Shown: one piece after another, positions 10,073 through 20,184 of the stretch | How positions within the stretch are numbered: position 1 is the stretch's first letter | Layout of the letters: every line of letters starts with the position of its first letter | Source of the DNA: Leptospira kanakyensis | GTDB taxonomy: Bacteria; Spirochaetota; Leptospiria; Leptospirales; Leptospiraceae | Direction of reading: 5' to 3' | Assembly: GCF_004769235.1 (NCBI RefSeq) | Contig: NZ_RQFG01000001.1 | Coordinates: 1-64,000, forward strand | DNA length: 64,000 nucleotides | Translations under genes and position numbers: made by a program | Notes under the pieces: generated by a model | Told to the model about the DNA's origin: nothing | Database searches by the model: none | What the model saw: only the letters and a program-made list of their open reading frames with translations

Positions 10073-12423
10073 AAATAAACTTCCTCACTGACAGTAAACG
10101 GAAGAATGGAATAAGGAGGTTCACCATTACGATCCAAACTTTGGAAGTTATGATGGAATCCTCTGATGGACTGGTTACCAATTAAAATAAATTTTTCACT
10201 TCCAGCAGGTTTCAAAAGGATACTGCGGTTGAAAAAATATAGAACAGGATTTGCCTTTAGTTCCTTTCCAATGTTTTGAAAATGTGGGAGGATTTTTGTA
10301 TAAGGTTCGTAAATATCGATGGAGTTGGCAGCACGAATGATGATGGTTTTTCCTTTTAAGTTAGGAATTGGACGATTTCGAAGGATCCAATTATTAGGAT
10401 CAGAATAAACAGTTTGGAATTCACCCACTCCGTCGGCAGAAAGAATTCGAATGTTTGGAAAAGCATAAAGCCTATCTTTTAATTCAGGTTTTACTTTTTT
10501 TAAAAACAAATCTACTTCCCCAGGTAACTCCCATAATACAACTTCCATACCTGAAAAATGTTTGGCAACGGCAAGAGAGGTAACACCTGGATATTCGGGA
10601 TGGTTTAAGGCAGGACCAATATCAAAAAATACAATTTGGTTTCCTTTTTCAAATCGTTTCAGATCACCAAACAATGTTTTGCGTAAGGATGACATTGGTT
10701 TGGATAAAAATGCTTTTGTATTCAACAAATCATCTAAAAACAAATTGGTGTCTTCCAATCTATTTTCATAGGTTCTGGCACGAATCTCTTCATCTTGTCC
10801 ATTAAACAAATAACGCCCGGTATAAGAACGGATCGTTTTTTCTTCTAACTCTGTAAAAGAATTAGGACTAAGGGAATCCCAAGTATAAGGGTAAATGGGT
10901 TTTCCAATTTCAAAACGATCGTTTGTTGGTAAGTCAACAATTTGTCCATAAGGGGACAACCTTGTGTATTGTTTATAATAACTTTCCATCTGTTCTGAAT
11001 TGTTTCGGAGTTTAGAAAGAAGAGCCAAATTAAAAAGGACATATCGATAATAAGGTTTTTCTTCTATTCCATAGATGGATTTGGCTTGGACAAAGGATTC
11101 CCAAACAGATTTAGCAATGCTCCATTTCCCAGATTTATAAAGAGATGCTGCATACAAATTATAAGAATACAAGGCTATGTCATGGTTTGCATATCCTTCT
11201 TTCATGATAATTTTCCTTTGGTCTTCTAACAAAGACAGGGCCGCGTCATAACGACCTAAATCATAATATACCTTTGCTAAGTTAAAATCCAAATAGAGGG
11301 AATCAAATCCCTTGGGCAGTTGTCCTTGGATGGATGATAATTCATAGGAAGCAAGTTCGGCTTGAGAAAGATCATAAAGCAGGAGGCCGTAAAAATAAGA
11401 ATTTTCTATAGAAGACGGATCTTGTAACAAACCCAAAGTATCATAAAGTTTTTTGGCTGAGGTTAAGTAATAAACAGCTTCTTCTTTTTTTCCATCGAGT
11501 ACTAGCGCTTTTCCAAGTAAGGAAATCGTATCAGCATAATCGCTATGAAATACGGATTTAAGAAATTCTCTTTCTTTTCGTGCAGCGCTTGCGTATTCTA
11601 TAGTTTTACTAAATTCTTTTTTTGCGAAATAGAATTCAGAAATGTTTTTTGCAACATAGAACCTTGTATATGTCGAAAAATTGGAATTCCCACCGACACT
11701 ACGCCAAATTTCTTTCAAAGATTCCTCGGTTCTTTTTTCTAAACTTACACTTATTTTGATAAACTGCAAATACTCCGAAGGAAAATCCAAAGTTTTTAAA
11801 AGGGAGTTTTTTTCTTCTAAGGATAACTTAGGATCATACTCCGATAACCGAACAAACTCTGATTCGGAAAGGAATTCATCGGCAGATGGAATTTTCCATT
11901 CAGGGGAACGTTTCATCAAACGATGTAATCGAATGGTTTCATCCAAAAGATGAGAAAGTGAGTTATAAATGACAGAAACGAATTTCCCACGTTCTTCATA
12001 TGGAAGAAATACCAACTGACCCGTGTAAGTTGATTTTTGTTCCACTGCTTTTAGTTTCGGAGTGAATTCAATCCCCTTCTCTTTCCATTCCAAAGATCCA
12101 AAAAAAACAAAATTGGCCCTTAGTTTTTTAGCTAGTGAGAGGGAATTTTCTTTTCCAAGATAAACTCCTCCAGTGACTTTTTGAAATTCAAAATCAATCA
12201 ACTGGGAAAAGAGATTCATAGTTTTGGAATCTGATTCTTTTCCTTTAACTTCAAAGTCCCCTAAACTAAAAAAGGAAACTGATTCAGGTGATTCGTAAGT
12301 CACCGGCAAGGTTTCTTTTTGGATGGCATTACGAATCGAATAGTATAACGGAGCATAGGCGACAAACGCCAAAAGGGAAAAGGTAAGGAGGGTATTTTTT
12401 TGAAAGCGGGACAAGTTAAGCAA
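10069..12423 (-). CDS. Membrane-anchored TPR protein with methyltransferase-like C-terminus
   Basis: The protein has 784 residues. A single N-terminal membrane anchor (about 11-30) is followed by a domain at about 48-145 (LAKKLRANFVFFGSLEW) resembling the TolB/CsgG/FlgO-type alpha-beta domain that precedes TPRs in other proteins. Helical TPR-like repeats cover about 230-480. The last 190 residues begin VFFDIGPALNHPEYPGVTSL and continue MEVVLWELP, similar to a Rossmann-fold methyltransferase core, although a SAM-binding glycine motif is not clear. The first codon is TTG (12423) and a start a few codons later is possible. It is followed by a coupled membrane protein gene. Function unknown. Confidence 0.7.
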   Translation of the reverse strand: MLNLSRFQKNTLLTFSLLAFVAYAPLYYSIRNAIQKETLPVTYESPESVSFFSLGDFEVKGKESDSKTMNLFSQLIDFEFQKVTGGVYLGKENSLSLAKKLRANFVFFGSLEWKEKGIEFTPKLKAVEQKSTYTGQLVFLPYEERGKFVSVIYNSLSHLLDETIRLHRLMKRSPEWKIPSADEFLSESEFVRLSEYDPKLSLEEKNSLLKTLDFPSEYLQFIKISVSLEKRTEESLKEIWRSVGGNSNFSTYTRFYVAKNISEFYFAKKEFSKTIEYASAARKEREFLKSVFHSDYADTISLLGKALVLDGKKEEAVYYLTSAKKLYDTLGLLQDPSSIENSYFYGLLLYDLSQAELASYELSSIQGQLPKGFDSLYLDFNLAKVYYDLGRYDAALSLLEDQRKIIMKEGYANHDIALYSYNLYAASLYKSGKWSIAKSVWESFVQAKSIYGIEEKPYYRYVLFNLALLSKLRNNSEQMESYYKQYTRLSPYGQIVDLPTNDRFEIGKPIYPYTWDSLSPNSFTELEEKTIRSYTGRYLFNGQDEEIRARTYENRLEDTNLFLDDLLNTKAFLSKPMSSLRKTLFGDLKRFEKGNQIVFFDIGPALNHPEYPGVTSLAVAKHFSGMEVVLWELPGEVDLFLKKVKPELKDRLYAFPNIRILSADGVGEFQTVYSDPNNWILRNRPIPNLKGKTIIIRAANSIDIYEPYTKILPHFQNIGKELKANPVLYFFNRSILLKPAGSEKFILIGNQSIRGFHHNFQSLDRNGEPPYSILPFTVSEEVYL

Positions 12424-12477
12424 ATTCTAAAAAGTTTAGTTTGACCTATTTTTCTTAGAATTTTGCAGAACTCAAGG

Positions 12478-12499
12478 AAAAAACGGGGTTTCCCCCGTT
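12478..12499 (-). terminator. Rho-independent terminator after flgE
   Basis: Read on the minus strand, a GC-rich stem (AACGGGG paired with CCCCGTT, 4-nt loop) is followed by a run of T residues (12483 down to 12478). It begins 12 nt beyond the flgE stop codon and closes the fliK-flgD-flgE transcript. Confidence 0.85.
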
Positions 12500-12511
12500 A
12501 GGAATCGAATC

Positions 12512-13906
12512 TTATCGTTTGAGACCGAGAACTTCCTGGATCATCTGGTCAGATGTCACGATGGTTCGGGAGTTGGCTTGGAATCCCCTTTGGGTCACGA
12601 TCATATCGGTAAACTGATCAGAAAGATCCACGTTGGACATCTCAAGGAGTCCTGCGTTGATTTTTCCACGGCCTTGGCTTCCTGCTTCCCCAATGTTTGC
12701 ATCCCCGGAGTTCAGAGAGTAACTATACATTGTGTCCCCTTCTTTATTGAGACCGGCTGGGTTCGTGAAGTTTGCAAGAGCAATCCTTGCGAGTGGTTGG
12801 CGCACTCCATTGGAAAATACCCCAGTTACCGTTCCCGTATTGTCGATGGAGAAAGATTCCATATATCCCATTGGGTATCCATCTTGTTTCACAGCCTTGG
12901 TTGTAAAGTCAGAAGAGAACTGAGTGATCCCACCCACAAGACCCGCTTCTCCTAAATTCAAACTGAATTTTTGAGCCGTTGGGTTTCCAGGGATTCGGAA
13001 AGAAATATCGGCTTTTAGTTTTCCAGTCGTTTGTGAATCCACTCCATCAGAGACAGAGATGATTTTTCCATCAGGAGTGAAGGATACTTCGAGTTCTTGG
13101 TTTCCTGAAACTTTTGTATTTTCCCCACCTGTTCCACTTACGTCTACAGAGACTTGGCTTGCATCTTCCAATTTGAAACGCATCTTCCATACGTTTTCTC
13201 TCATTTTATAAAACTCAACTCCCATTTGGCGAGTGTTTCCAAGCTCATCATAAACATTAATGGATGTTACATGGCCTCTTCTTTGGCGAGGATCTGGATC
13301 ATTGATATAACGTTGGATGTCTTCTTCTGTTGCATCAGAGGGAACTGCGGCAACACTAGCATTGAGGTTGGATTGAAAGTCTACGTTCTGAGTGGCACGA
13401 GCTGGTTCTTTGGAATAAAGAGGAATCATGATGTCTTCCAAAGATCCTGCGGAGTTGATGTATTTGTTTCCACCATCATCCAAACGAGAATTCCAACCTT
13501 GTACTTTCAAACCGTTGGCAGGGTTTACATAAAATCCGTTTTTATCTACGTTGAAGGCACCGGCACGAGTGTAAAATTGTTTGTCTCCGTCTTTCACAAC
13601 AAAGAAACCTTCACCAGATACGGCGACATCAGTATTCTTTCCAGTGGTTTGCAAAGCACCTTGCGTCATAATTTTATCAATTGCAGCGATGAGGGAACCA
13701 AGACCCACTTGTTTCGGGTTAGTTCCCCCGATCCTTTCGTTTGGTTCTGACGCACCTTGTAACTCTTGCGAGATCATATCTTGGAAGGTAACTCGCTCCG
13801 TTTTAAAACCGTGTGTGTTCACGTTGGAGATGTTGTTACCAATAACATCCATTCTTACTTGGTGGTTTTTCAATCCGGAAACTCCGGAGTAAAGTGATCT
13901 CATCAT
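12512..13906 (-). CDS. flgE: Flagellar hook protein FlgE
   Basis: FlgE (464 aa) polymerises into the hook joining the periplasmic filament to the motor. The N-terminus has the rod/hook family signature ([20 protein letters not shown], then [13 protein letters not shown]) and the C-terminus the matching helix ([20 protein letters not shown], then GFQANSRTI). The centre is the variable D1/D2 region. RBS AGAGG lies about 9 nt before the start. The whole protein contains no cysteine, which is notable because hooks of Treponema and Borrelia are cross-linked through a cysteine-derived lysinoalanine. It is the last gene of the hook operon. Confidence 0.96.
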   Translation of the reverse strand: MMRSLYSGVSGLKNHQVRMDVIGNNISNVNTHGFKTERVTFQDMISQELQGASEPNERIGGTNPKQVGLGSLIAAIDKIMTQGALQTTGKNTDVAVSGEGFFVVKDGDKQFYTRAGAFNVDKNGFYVNPANGLKVQGWNSRLDDGGNKYINSAGSLEDIMIPLYSKEPARATQNVDFQSNLNASVAAVPSDATEEDIQRYINDPDPRQRRGHVTSINVYDELGNTRQMGVEFYKMRENVWKMRFKLEDASQVSVDVSGTGGENTKVSGNQELEVSFTPDGKIISVSDGVDSQTTGKLKADISFRIPGNPTAQKFSLNLGEAGLVGGITQFSSDFTTKAVKQDGYPMGYMESFSIDNTGTVTGVFSNGVRQPLARIALANFTNPAGLNKEGDTMYSYSLNSGDANIGEAGSQGRGKINAGLLEMSNVDLSDQFTDMIVTQRGFQANSRTIVTSDQMIQEVLGLKR

Positions 13907-13944
13907 AACGTTATATCCTCTCTTTTTTTATCGACCTTTTTGAA

Positions 13945-14529
13945 TTAATCCTGATAAGCTTCTTGTTTTTTTAATGTATTATTCGGAACGTTTGCCGCGT
14001 TCTGTGGACGTTGGAATTCTGGTTCGGATTTGAGAAGTGATGGATCAGAAATCAAATTGATTTTTGCTACATCGAGCATCCTTCCATTCACACGAACATA
14101 TGTTTTTCCTTCATTATCAAAAAGAATGGCACCCGCAAGCCCTGTCACATCTTCACCTGTAACTAAATCTGGGCCTGAAACAATTTTTCCTACTACCGAA
14201 TAACTTTGTTTAGATTCCATTCTGGCAATTCCAGAAGAAATGTTTTTCATCTGTTCTAGAGATGAAAACTGTGCCATTTGTGCGATGAAGTCTTTGTCTT
14301 GCACTGGGTTTGTTGGATCTTGATGAGAAAGTTGAGTGAGAAGGAGTTTTAAAAAATCATCCTTTCCCAACTCCTTTTGTTTCTCACGAATTTCGATTCC
14401 TTTCAGACCACTTGTTTCTTCTTTTTCTAACTGATCCAAATGTTTACGAATATTGAAGGTTCTATCCCCTTCAAAGTATTTGGTTCTAGCTGAATTTTGT
14501 GTTGATATGTCTTGCATTCCGTCTGGCAT
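13945..14529 (-). CDS. flgD: Flagellar hook assembly scaffold FlgD
   Basis: FlgD (194 aa) caps the growing hook and is needed for FlgE assembly. The diagnostic segment is [20 protein letters not shown] followed by [18 protein letters not shown]. The C-terminal half, with VVGKIVSG and the segment [19 protein letters not shown], is shorter than in enterics and lacks full FlgD-Ig and Tudor domains. RBS AGAGGATCCC precedes the ATG. It lies between fliK and flgE. Confidence 0.95.
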   Translation of the reverse strand: MPDGMQDISTQNSARTKYFEGDRTFNIRKHLDQLEKEETSGLKGIEIREKQKELGKDDFLKLLLTQLSHQDPTNPVQDKDFIAQMAQFSSLEQMKNISSGIARMESKQSYSVVGKIVSGPDLVTGEDVTGLAGAILFDNEGKTYVRVNGRMLDVAKINLISDPSLLKSEPEFQRPQNAANVPNNTLKKQEAYQD

Positions 14530-14562
14530 GGGATCCTCTATTTTTCTATATTTGTTAGTGAT

Positions 14563-16203
14563 TTATGCGAAAAATTCCAATGCTTTGGTTTCTTCGAAAG
14601 CTGGTGCACCAAGAAGATCCGCCCCTTCTTCTACAAGCGAACTTTCAGAATTACGAAACCTTGCCGCTTCTACCATAGTTTGGTAGAGTTCATTTTGTTC
14701 TTTGCGATCAGTCAGTCCACTTCCATCGTCCCATAAATCAATGATGAGCGCCTGTAAGTCGAGGCCAGATTCTTTTAGGTTTTCTTTTATGGTTTGGATT
14801 TCGTTTTGAAGGGATTTTTGTAGTTCTTCTGATTCAACAAGAATGCGACCTTCTACTTTCTCACCATCTACAGTGACTTTTAAAGTAAGCCTTCCGTATT
14901 CTTTTGGATTCATTACGATTTCGGCACTGGACTTTCCATTTTGTACAATATCAAACCTTGCTTGTTTGATCAGTTCATCGATATTTTGTTTAAGTACTGC
15001 TTCTTTTGGTTTCGAAGTTTTTTCTGCAGAACGAATTTCTTCTGTTTTTTGCATTGATCTGGATTCAAAAGAAGAAAATTGCAAACTTTGTTTTTGTCCT
15101 TTCTCTTCAAAAGAGCGACCACCGTCCTCTCCCGATTTTGCTGAAGAGGAATTTTGAATGGTAGGTATGACCGATGCCTCAGTCTGTTTTTGTTTTTCAG
15201 AAGGAGTTTGTGATTTCAAATCTTGTTTTTGGAATTCTTTATCTTTGATTCCTAGTGAACGAATCATTTTATCCGAGTTTATTGTTTGATTTGATTTTTC
15301 TTGTTCGGAAGAAACCTCACTAGTTTCCGATCCGTTTTTTGTTTGTTTTCCTGATTTTAATTTTCCATCTGTTTTACGAACAGAATGTTCGGTGGAAAGT
15401 TCTCTTCCTTCCACTTTCACTTCTTTGCCTTTGGCAAAAACGAGATCGGAAACAACAGAACCAGAGTGAATGGATTCTTTTTTTAGGCCAAAGGATTCAG
15501 TTTTTTCATTTCCTTTTTTATTTTCTAAGGCTTTTTTTTCTGCCTTAGGAAAAAGAACTAAATTAGAGTCTTTTTCTAATTTGTTTTGTGATGAGAAGGA
15601 AGTAGATTCATTTGGTTTGGATCCTTTCTCTGTTTGGAAAAGGCTCATCGCGAGCTTTTTGGCTTCATCAATGAAGGCACTTCCCTCTTTGGGAGAATAA
15701 GCTGTAGATTTTTCCGCAGATTTTTGTAAAGAAAGTAGAACTGTTTTTTCCTTAACGGCCATCTCATTCAATTGGTTTGCAGAAACCATGGAACGATCCC
15801 AATCAGCATGGGAGGTTACAAGCCCAAGACTATATTCCAATGCATCTCGATCTAAATCTTCTTCTTCAGTGGATTCTTCTGATTCTTCTTCAGATTTTGA
15901 TTCTTTGGAAATGGAATTGTCTTTTTGAGATTCAGAAATAGAACTTAACTCTTGTTTTGTGACATCGTCCTGTTTAGAAATTTCAGAAGGAACCGTTGTT
16001 TCTTCCTTCTCTCGTCCAATGGTTTTATATTCGGAACCTGTTAGTTTTTTCTCAGAGTGCACTTGGAATTCTCTTTCCAAAATTTCCCCAAAACTTTCCC
16101 GAACCGCCATCATCGAATGGTTTTCTGCACCATTCTGTTTGGATGCCTTCCCTTCAACTTGCGGGAATGGAATTACGTTTTGGTTCGGGGCTTTTACGTT
16201 CAT
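14563..16203 (-). CDS. fliK: Flagellar hook-length control protein FliK
   Basis: The protein has 546 residues. A long, low-complexity Ser/Glu/Lys-rich region (about 1-400) precedes the globular C-terminal FliK domain (about 410-520), with IVMNPKEYGRLTLKVTVDG and LKESGLDLQALIIDLWDDG. FliK acts as a secreted ruler that stops hook growth and switches export specificity. RBS AGGGAGAAGG precedes the ATG. It is the first gene of the hook operon. The disordered ruler region is expected to be poorly conserved, so identification rests on the C-terminus and gene order. Confidence 0.92.
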   Translation of the reverse strand: MNVKAPNQNVIPFPQVEGKASKQNGAENHSMMAVRESFGEILEREFQVHSEKKLTGSEYKTIGREKEETTVPSEISKQDDVTKQELSSISESQKDNSISKESKSEEESEESTEEEDLDRDALEYSLGLVTSHADWDRSMVSANQLNEMAVKEKTVLLSLQKSAEKSTAYSPKEGSAFIDEAKKLAMSLFQTEKGSKPNESTSFSSQNKLEKDSNLVLFPKAEKKALENKKGNEKTESFGLKKESIHSGSVVSDLVFAKGKEVKVEGRELSTEHSVRKTDGKLKSGKQTKNGSETSEVSSEQEKSNQTINSDKMIRSLGIKDKEFQKQDLKSQTPSEKQKQTEASVIPTIQNSSSAKSGEDGGRSFEEKGQKQSLQFSSFESRSMQKTEEIRSAEKTSKPKEAVLKQNIDELIKQARFDIVQNGKSSAEIVMNPKEYGRLTLKVTVDGEKVEGRILVESEELQKSLQNEIQTIKENLKESGLDLQALIIDLWDDGSGLTDRKEQNELYQTMVEAARFRNSESSLVEEGADLLGAPAFEETKALEFFA

Positions 16204-16259
16204 AGGGTGCCTTCTCCCTTAAGGATCGAACTTCCCCAGATTTCCTTGAGAGAATTATC

Positions 16260-16295
16260 TTCTTCCTTTTCCGGTTTATGTCGGAAAGGGAAGAA
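16260..16295. other. 14-bp inverted repeat between fliK and sbp
   Basis: TTCTTCCTTTTCCG (16260-16273) pairs with CGGAAAGGGAAGAA (16282-16295) around the 8-nt loop GTTTATGT, with a single G-T wobble. It is non-coding and lies upstream of both divergent genes. It could form in the fliK leader (minus) or the sbp leader (plus). No T-run follows, so a terminator is not indicated. Confidence 0.7.
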
Positions 16296-16325
16296 CTACC
16301 CGTTTTATGAAATAAATTTCGCTTG

Positions 16326-16337
16326 ACGAATATTCGT
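16326..16337. promoter_or_regulatory. Perfect 12-bp palindrome upstream of the sulfate operon
   Basis: ACGAATATTCGT is a perfect palindrome 45 bp before the sbp start and overlaps a TTGACG sequence (16323-16328) that could be a -35 box. The position is right for an operator of the sulfate-uptake operon. No convincing -10 box at standard spacing is evident, so the promoter itself is uncertain. Confidence 0.4.
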
Positions 16338-16382
16338 TAAATTGGAGGATGAGTTTGATTTATTAAACAAAAGGGCGCAAAA

Positions 16383-17420
16383 ATGAAAAAGAATACCCAT
16401 ATTTCGAACCAAAAACAAAGAATTTCTGCAATATTGTGCATTTTCCTTAGTGTATTGAGTTTCACCTCACTCGCAAGCGAAGGCACTTTCCTCCATGTGT
16501 CCTTTGACCCGACGAGAGAATTGTACGAAGAAATTAACAAATCCTTCCTAAAAGAATGGAAGGCTAAAAAAGGCAGCGAGTTTGCCATCCAACAATCCCA
16601 CGGTGGGTCAGGAAAACAAGCTAGGGCCGTGATTGATGGGCTCGATGCAGACGTAGTGAGTCTTGCTCTTTCCTATGACATTGATAGCATTTCCGCCAAA
16701 TCGGGATTAATCGATGCAAATTGGCAAAAAAAACTTCCAAACAATAGTGTTCCTTACTATTCAACCATCGTATTTTTGGTTCGTAAATCCAATCCTAAAA
16801 AAATCAAAGATTGGGATGATATCGTAAAACCAGGAGTTTCTATCATCACTCCTAACCCAAAAACAAGTGGTGGCGCTCGTTGGAATTATTTGGCAGCTTA
16901 TGGATTTGCGAAACGTAAATACAAATCTGATGAAAAAGCAACAGAGTTTATCAAGGCTCTCTTTAAAAATACATCGGTTCTTGATACGGGAGCTCGCGGG
17001 TCTACAACTACTTTTGTCCAAAGAGGAATTGGTGATGTTCTCATCACTTGGGAAAACGAAGCAAAACTTTCACTTGATGAAGAAAAAAGATCTGGTAAAA
17101 ACACTTTAGAAGTTGTGTATCCATCAGAATCAATCAGAGCAGAAACTCCGGTTGCTGTAGTTACCAAAACTGCTACAGAAAAAGGCAATTTGGAAAAAGC
17201 GACTTCCTACTTAGAATTTCTTTATACAAAAGAAGGACAATCGATCATTGCTAAACATTTTTTTAGACCGACAGATAAGGCCGTGGCAAAATCTTCTGCA
17301 AAAGAATTTCCCAACATTAAATTATTTTCCCTATCCGATTTAGGGGAAACTTGGGATTCTGCTCAGAAAAAACATTTTGCAGATGCAGGTGTCTTTGATG
17401 CCATCTACAAAACCCCTTAA
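16383..17420 (+). CDS. sbp: Periplasmic sulfate-binding protein
   Basis: The protein has 345 residues with a signal peptide ending near SLASEG. The mature protein begins with the family pattern [16 protein letters not shown] and contains [39 protein letters not shown] and [11 protein letters not shown], all typical of Sbp/CysP sulfate and thiosulfate receptors. It delivers the anion to the CysTWA transporter encoded immediately downstream (3-nt gap to cysT). A purine-rich site (AAGGGCG) precedes the ATG. Confidence 0.95.
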   Translation: MKKNTHISNQKQRISAILCIFLSVLSFTSLASEGTFLHVSFDPTRELYEEINKSFLKEWKAKKGSEFAIQQSHGGSGKQARAVIDGLDADVVSLALSYDIDSISAKSGLIDANWQKKLPNNSVPYYSTIVFLVRKSNPKKIKDWDDIVKPGVSIITPNPKTSGGARWNYLAAYGFAKRKYKSDEKATEFIKALFKNTSVLDTGARGSTTTFVQRGIGDVLITWENEAKLSLDEEKRSGKNTLEVVYPSESIRAETPVAVVTKTATEKGNLEKATSYLEFLYTKEGQSIIAKHFFRPTDKAVAKSSAKEFPNIKLFSLSDLGETWDSAQKKHFADAGVFDAIYKTP

Positions 17421-17423
17421 AAT

Positions 17424-18251
17424 ATGCTTATAGAAACCCGGCCGTATAAAAAATTACATTTTGGAATCAGTTTAGGACTGACTGTCTTTTATTCGTCCGC
17501 GGTTGTCGTCATTCCACTTCTAGGACTCTTTTTCCATTCCCTTGGGATTGGAGTTTCAGGAATCCTGGAAGTGTTTTCAGATGAAAGAATTCGTTCCGCA
17601 CTTTTTTTAAGTTTCAGTGTGGGTTTCATTTCGGCACTGATCAATCTCTTTGTGGGATTTTTATTTGCTTGGGTTCTTGTCAGATATAACTTTCCTTTCA
17701 AAAAATTACTCGATACCTTAATCGATTTACCTTTTACCTTACCCACTGCGGTTGCAGGAATTGCGCTTACTACAATTTATTCTCAAAATGGAATCATTGG
17801 ATCCTACTTTGAACAGTGGGGAATTAAAATTGCCTACACTCCGATTGGAATTGTCATAGCTCTTGTTTTTATTGGATTTCCTTTTGTTGTAAGAACGGTT
17901 CAACCAGTCATCGAAGAGTTACCTAAAGAATTAGAAGAAAGCGCACGCTGCCTTGGTGCCACACCATTCCAAACTTTTTATAAAGTTTTACTTCCTGAAC
18001 TTTGGCCTTCCCTTCTCGCAGGAACAGGAATGGCTTTTGCACGAAGTATCGGGGAATACGGATCTGTTGTTTTTATTTCCGGAAACATTCCAGGAAAAAC
18101 TGAGATCCTTCCACTCCTGATCGTCACCAAACTAGAACAATACGAATACGAAAAAGCCACTTCCATTGCTCTTGTCATGTTACTCACATCCTTCGTATTT
18201 ATGTTTTTGATTAATTTACTCCAAGAACGGGCTTCCAAAAAATTATCATGA
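17424..18251 (+). CDS. cysT: Sulfate ABC transporter permease CysT
   Basis: This 275-residue inner-membrane permease has six predicted helices. The binding-protein-dependent transport EAA loop is visible at about 170-190 ([20 protein letters not shown]), followed by [20 protein letters not shown], typical of CysT/CysU. It forms the channel with CysW. Its stop overlaps the cysW start (ATGA). Confidence 0.95.
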   Translation: MLIETRPYKKLHFGISLGLTVFYSSAVVVIPLLGLFFHSLGIGVSGILEVFSDERIRSALFLSFSVGFISALINLFVGFLFAWVLVRYNFPFKKLLDTLIDLPFTLPTAVAGIALTTIYSQNGIIGSYFEQWGIKIAYTPIGIVIALVFIGFPFVVRTVQPVIEELPKELEESARCLGATPFQTFYKVLLPELWPSLLAGTGMAFARSIGEYGSVVFISGNIPGKTEILPLLIVTKLEQYEYEKATSIALVMLLTSFVFMFLINLLQERASKKLS

Positions 18252-19063
18252 AAATCAAAATTATACCCATTTTTCTCGTGATTTTAGCCTATATCTTTGC
18301 TGGGATCATTCTGATTTTGCCCATCTACACAGTCTTTTCCGAAGCATTTTCTGAAGGTTATACGAAGTATATCGAATCCATTACTGGTGAATATGCACTT
18401 TTTGCCATTGGCCTTACGGTCAAAGTTTCCATTGTTTCTGTGATTTTAAATACAATCTTTGGTGTGACCGCAGCATTTACGATCACGAGATTTAACTTTC
18501 CTGGAAAAAATATTTTAGTCACTATCATTGATAGTCCCTTCGCAGTTTCTCCTGTAGTTTCTGGTCTTATCTTTTTATTGTTATTTGGAAGACAAGGTTA
18601 CTTTGGCGACTTTCTTAACGAACATGGAATCAAAATTGTTTTTAACACTCCGGGTCTTATCCTTGCGACTGTCTTCATTACTTTCCCATTTGTAGCTCGG
18701 GAACTAGTTCCCCTCATGCAAAGCCAAGGACGAGAGGAAGAAGAAGCAGGGATGTTACTCGGAGCTAGTTTCTTTCAACTTCTGAGACGTGTCATCCTTC
18801 CCAATATCAAATGGGGGCTGTTATACGGTATCATTCTTTGTAATGCCAGAGCCATGGGTGAATTTGGAGCTGTCTCTGTACTCAGTGGCCATATCCGAGG
18901 AAAAACAACCACTCTCCCTCTTCATATAGAAATGTTATACAATGAGTTTGATTCTGTAGGTGCATTTTCGTGCGCCACCTTACTTGTGTTTCTCTCTCTA
19001 CTCACTCTCATCTTTAAATTGATTTTGGAAAAACGAACTGCGAGCAAGAAAAATGCCGATTGA
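18248..19063 (+). CDS. cysW: Sulfate ABC transporter permease CysW
   Basis: The protein has 271 residues and six predicted helices. It shows [20 protein letters not shown], then [19 protein letters not shown] (the EAA loop), and [20 protein letters not shown], typical of CysW. It overlaps cysT by 4 nt and cysA by 11 nt, indicating translational coupling. It is the second channel subunit of the sulfate importer. Confidence 0.95.
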   Translation: MKIKIIPIFLVILAYIFAGIILILPIYTVFSEAFSEGYTKYIESITGEYALFAIGLTVKVSIVSVILNTIFGVTAAFTITRFNFPGKNILVTIIDSPFAVSPVVSGLIFLLLFGRQGYFGDFLNEHGIKIVFNTPGLILATVFITFPFVARELVPLMQSQGREEEEAGMLLGASFFQLLRRVILPNIKWGLLYGIILCNARAMGEFGAVSVLSGHIRGKTTTLPLHIEMLYNEFDSVGAFSCATLLVFLSLLTLIFKLILEKRTASKKNAD

Positions 19064-20117
19064 AATTAATAACGTAAATAAAACCTTTGGGTCGTTCACC
19101 GCACTAAAAGAGGTTAACCTCTCCATTCCAGATGGAGAACTTGTAGCCTTACTTGGTCCTTCCGGATCTGGGAAAACCACCTTACTTCGCATCATTGCTG
19201 GTCTCGAAGAACCATCTTCTGGAAATGTAGAGTTTGTCGGAGAAAATCTTTCCAAATCCAAAATTCAAAATGGAGAGGTGGGATTTGTTTTCCAACACTA
19301 TGCCCTCTTTCGCCATATGACGATTGCAGAAAACATTGGATTTGGTTTGGAAGTAAGACCAAAAGCTTTGCGACCTTCCAAAAAAGAAATTCAGGAAAAA
19401 GTTTCTAAATTACTGACACTCATCCAACTCGAAAAGTTTCACAACCGCTACCCACATGAATTGTCGGGCGGCCAACGCCAACGTGTGGCACTCGCTCGTG
19501 CTCTTGCCATCGAACCAAAATTTTTATTACTGGATGAACCCTTCGGTGCCCTTGATGCCAAAGTCAGAAAGGAATTACGGAACTGGTTGCGAAGACTGCA
19601 TGACGAAATCCACATAACAAGTGTTTTTGTAACTCATGACCAAGAAGAAGCTCTGGAAGTGAGTGATCGAATTGTCATCTTAAACCATGGCCAATTGGAA
19701 CAAGTGGGAAGCCCGGACGAGGTGTATAACAAACCTAAGTCCCCTTTTGTTTTCCACTTCCTTGGAGATGTGAACCTCTTCCATGGGCGGATCGAAGAAG
19801 GGACAACCAAAATCGGAAACTTGGCTCTCGATAGTTCCGAACACCAAGATGTAAAGGAATCGGTAGCCGTGGCCTATGTTCGTCCTTATGATGTGGAAAT
19901 TGTGAGGGAACCCGACCAAGGGATCGCTGCGGAAATCCAATACATCCATTCCACGGGAAGGAATGTGCGAGTGGAACTCAAACGAGTGGATACAGGCACT
20001 CTGATTGAATCCGTTTTGGAACAGGAAACCTATCGTCTTTTGAACCTTTTGCCCGGCGAGACGGTCTATTTGAGGATAAAAAAAGCAAAAGTATACGTAG
20101 AAGACTTCTCTATCTAG
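19053..20117 (+). CDS. cysA: Sulfate ABC transporter ATP-binding protein
   Basis: The protein has 354 residues. It shows Walker [15 protein letters not shown]-loop [12 protein letters not shown] signature [15 protein letters not shown], Walker [19 protein letters not shown] and switch histidine [13 protein letters not shown]-terminal beta domain of about 110 residues follows, as in CysA/PotA-type ATPases. It powers CysTW. The start overlaps cysW and is the last of the four import genes. A hairpin separates it from cysH. Confidence 0.95.
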   Translation: MPIEINNVNKTFGSFTALKEVNLSIPDGELVALLGPSGSGKTTLLRIIAGLEEPSSGNVEFVGENLSKSKIQNGEVGFVFQHYALFRHMTIAENIGFGLEVRPKALRPSKKEIQEKVSKLLTLIQLEKFHNRYPHELSGGQRQRVALARALAIEPKFLLLDEPFGALDAKVRKELRNWLRRLHDEIHITSVFVTHDQEEALEVSDRIVILNHGQLEQVGSPDEVYNKPKSPFVFHFLGDVNLFHGRIEEGTTKIGNLALDSSEHQDVKESVAVAYVRPYDVEIVREPDQGIAAEIQYIHSTGRNVRVELKRVDTGTLIESVLEQETYRLLNLLPGETVYLRIKKAKVYVEDFSI

Positions 20118-20144
20118 TATTTTCCGCTAATATAGTTTACAAAT

Positions 20145-20169
20145 CGTCCAATATACAAAACATTGGACG
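20145..20169. promoter_or_regulatory. Inverted repeat upstream of cysH
   Basis: CGTCCAAT (20145-20152) and ATTGGACG (20162-20169) are perfect reverse complements separated by 9 nt, ending 15 bp before the cysH ATG. It could be an operator, or a leader hairpin that dampens readthrough from cysA and covers the cysH ribosome site. There is no T-run, so a terminator is less likely. Confidence 0.45.
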
Positions 20170-20184
20170 GTAGGATTGGAAAAA

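Noticed and set aside
13154..13750. 198-codon plus-strand frame inside flgE
   Set aside because: It is antisense to a secure flagellar gene and reflects its codon usage.
16350..16367. Five-codon leader peptide (MSLIY) upstream of sbp
   Set aside because: The AGGAGG-like bases abut the ATG with no spacing, and no attenuator hairpin follows.
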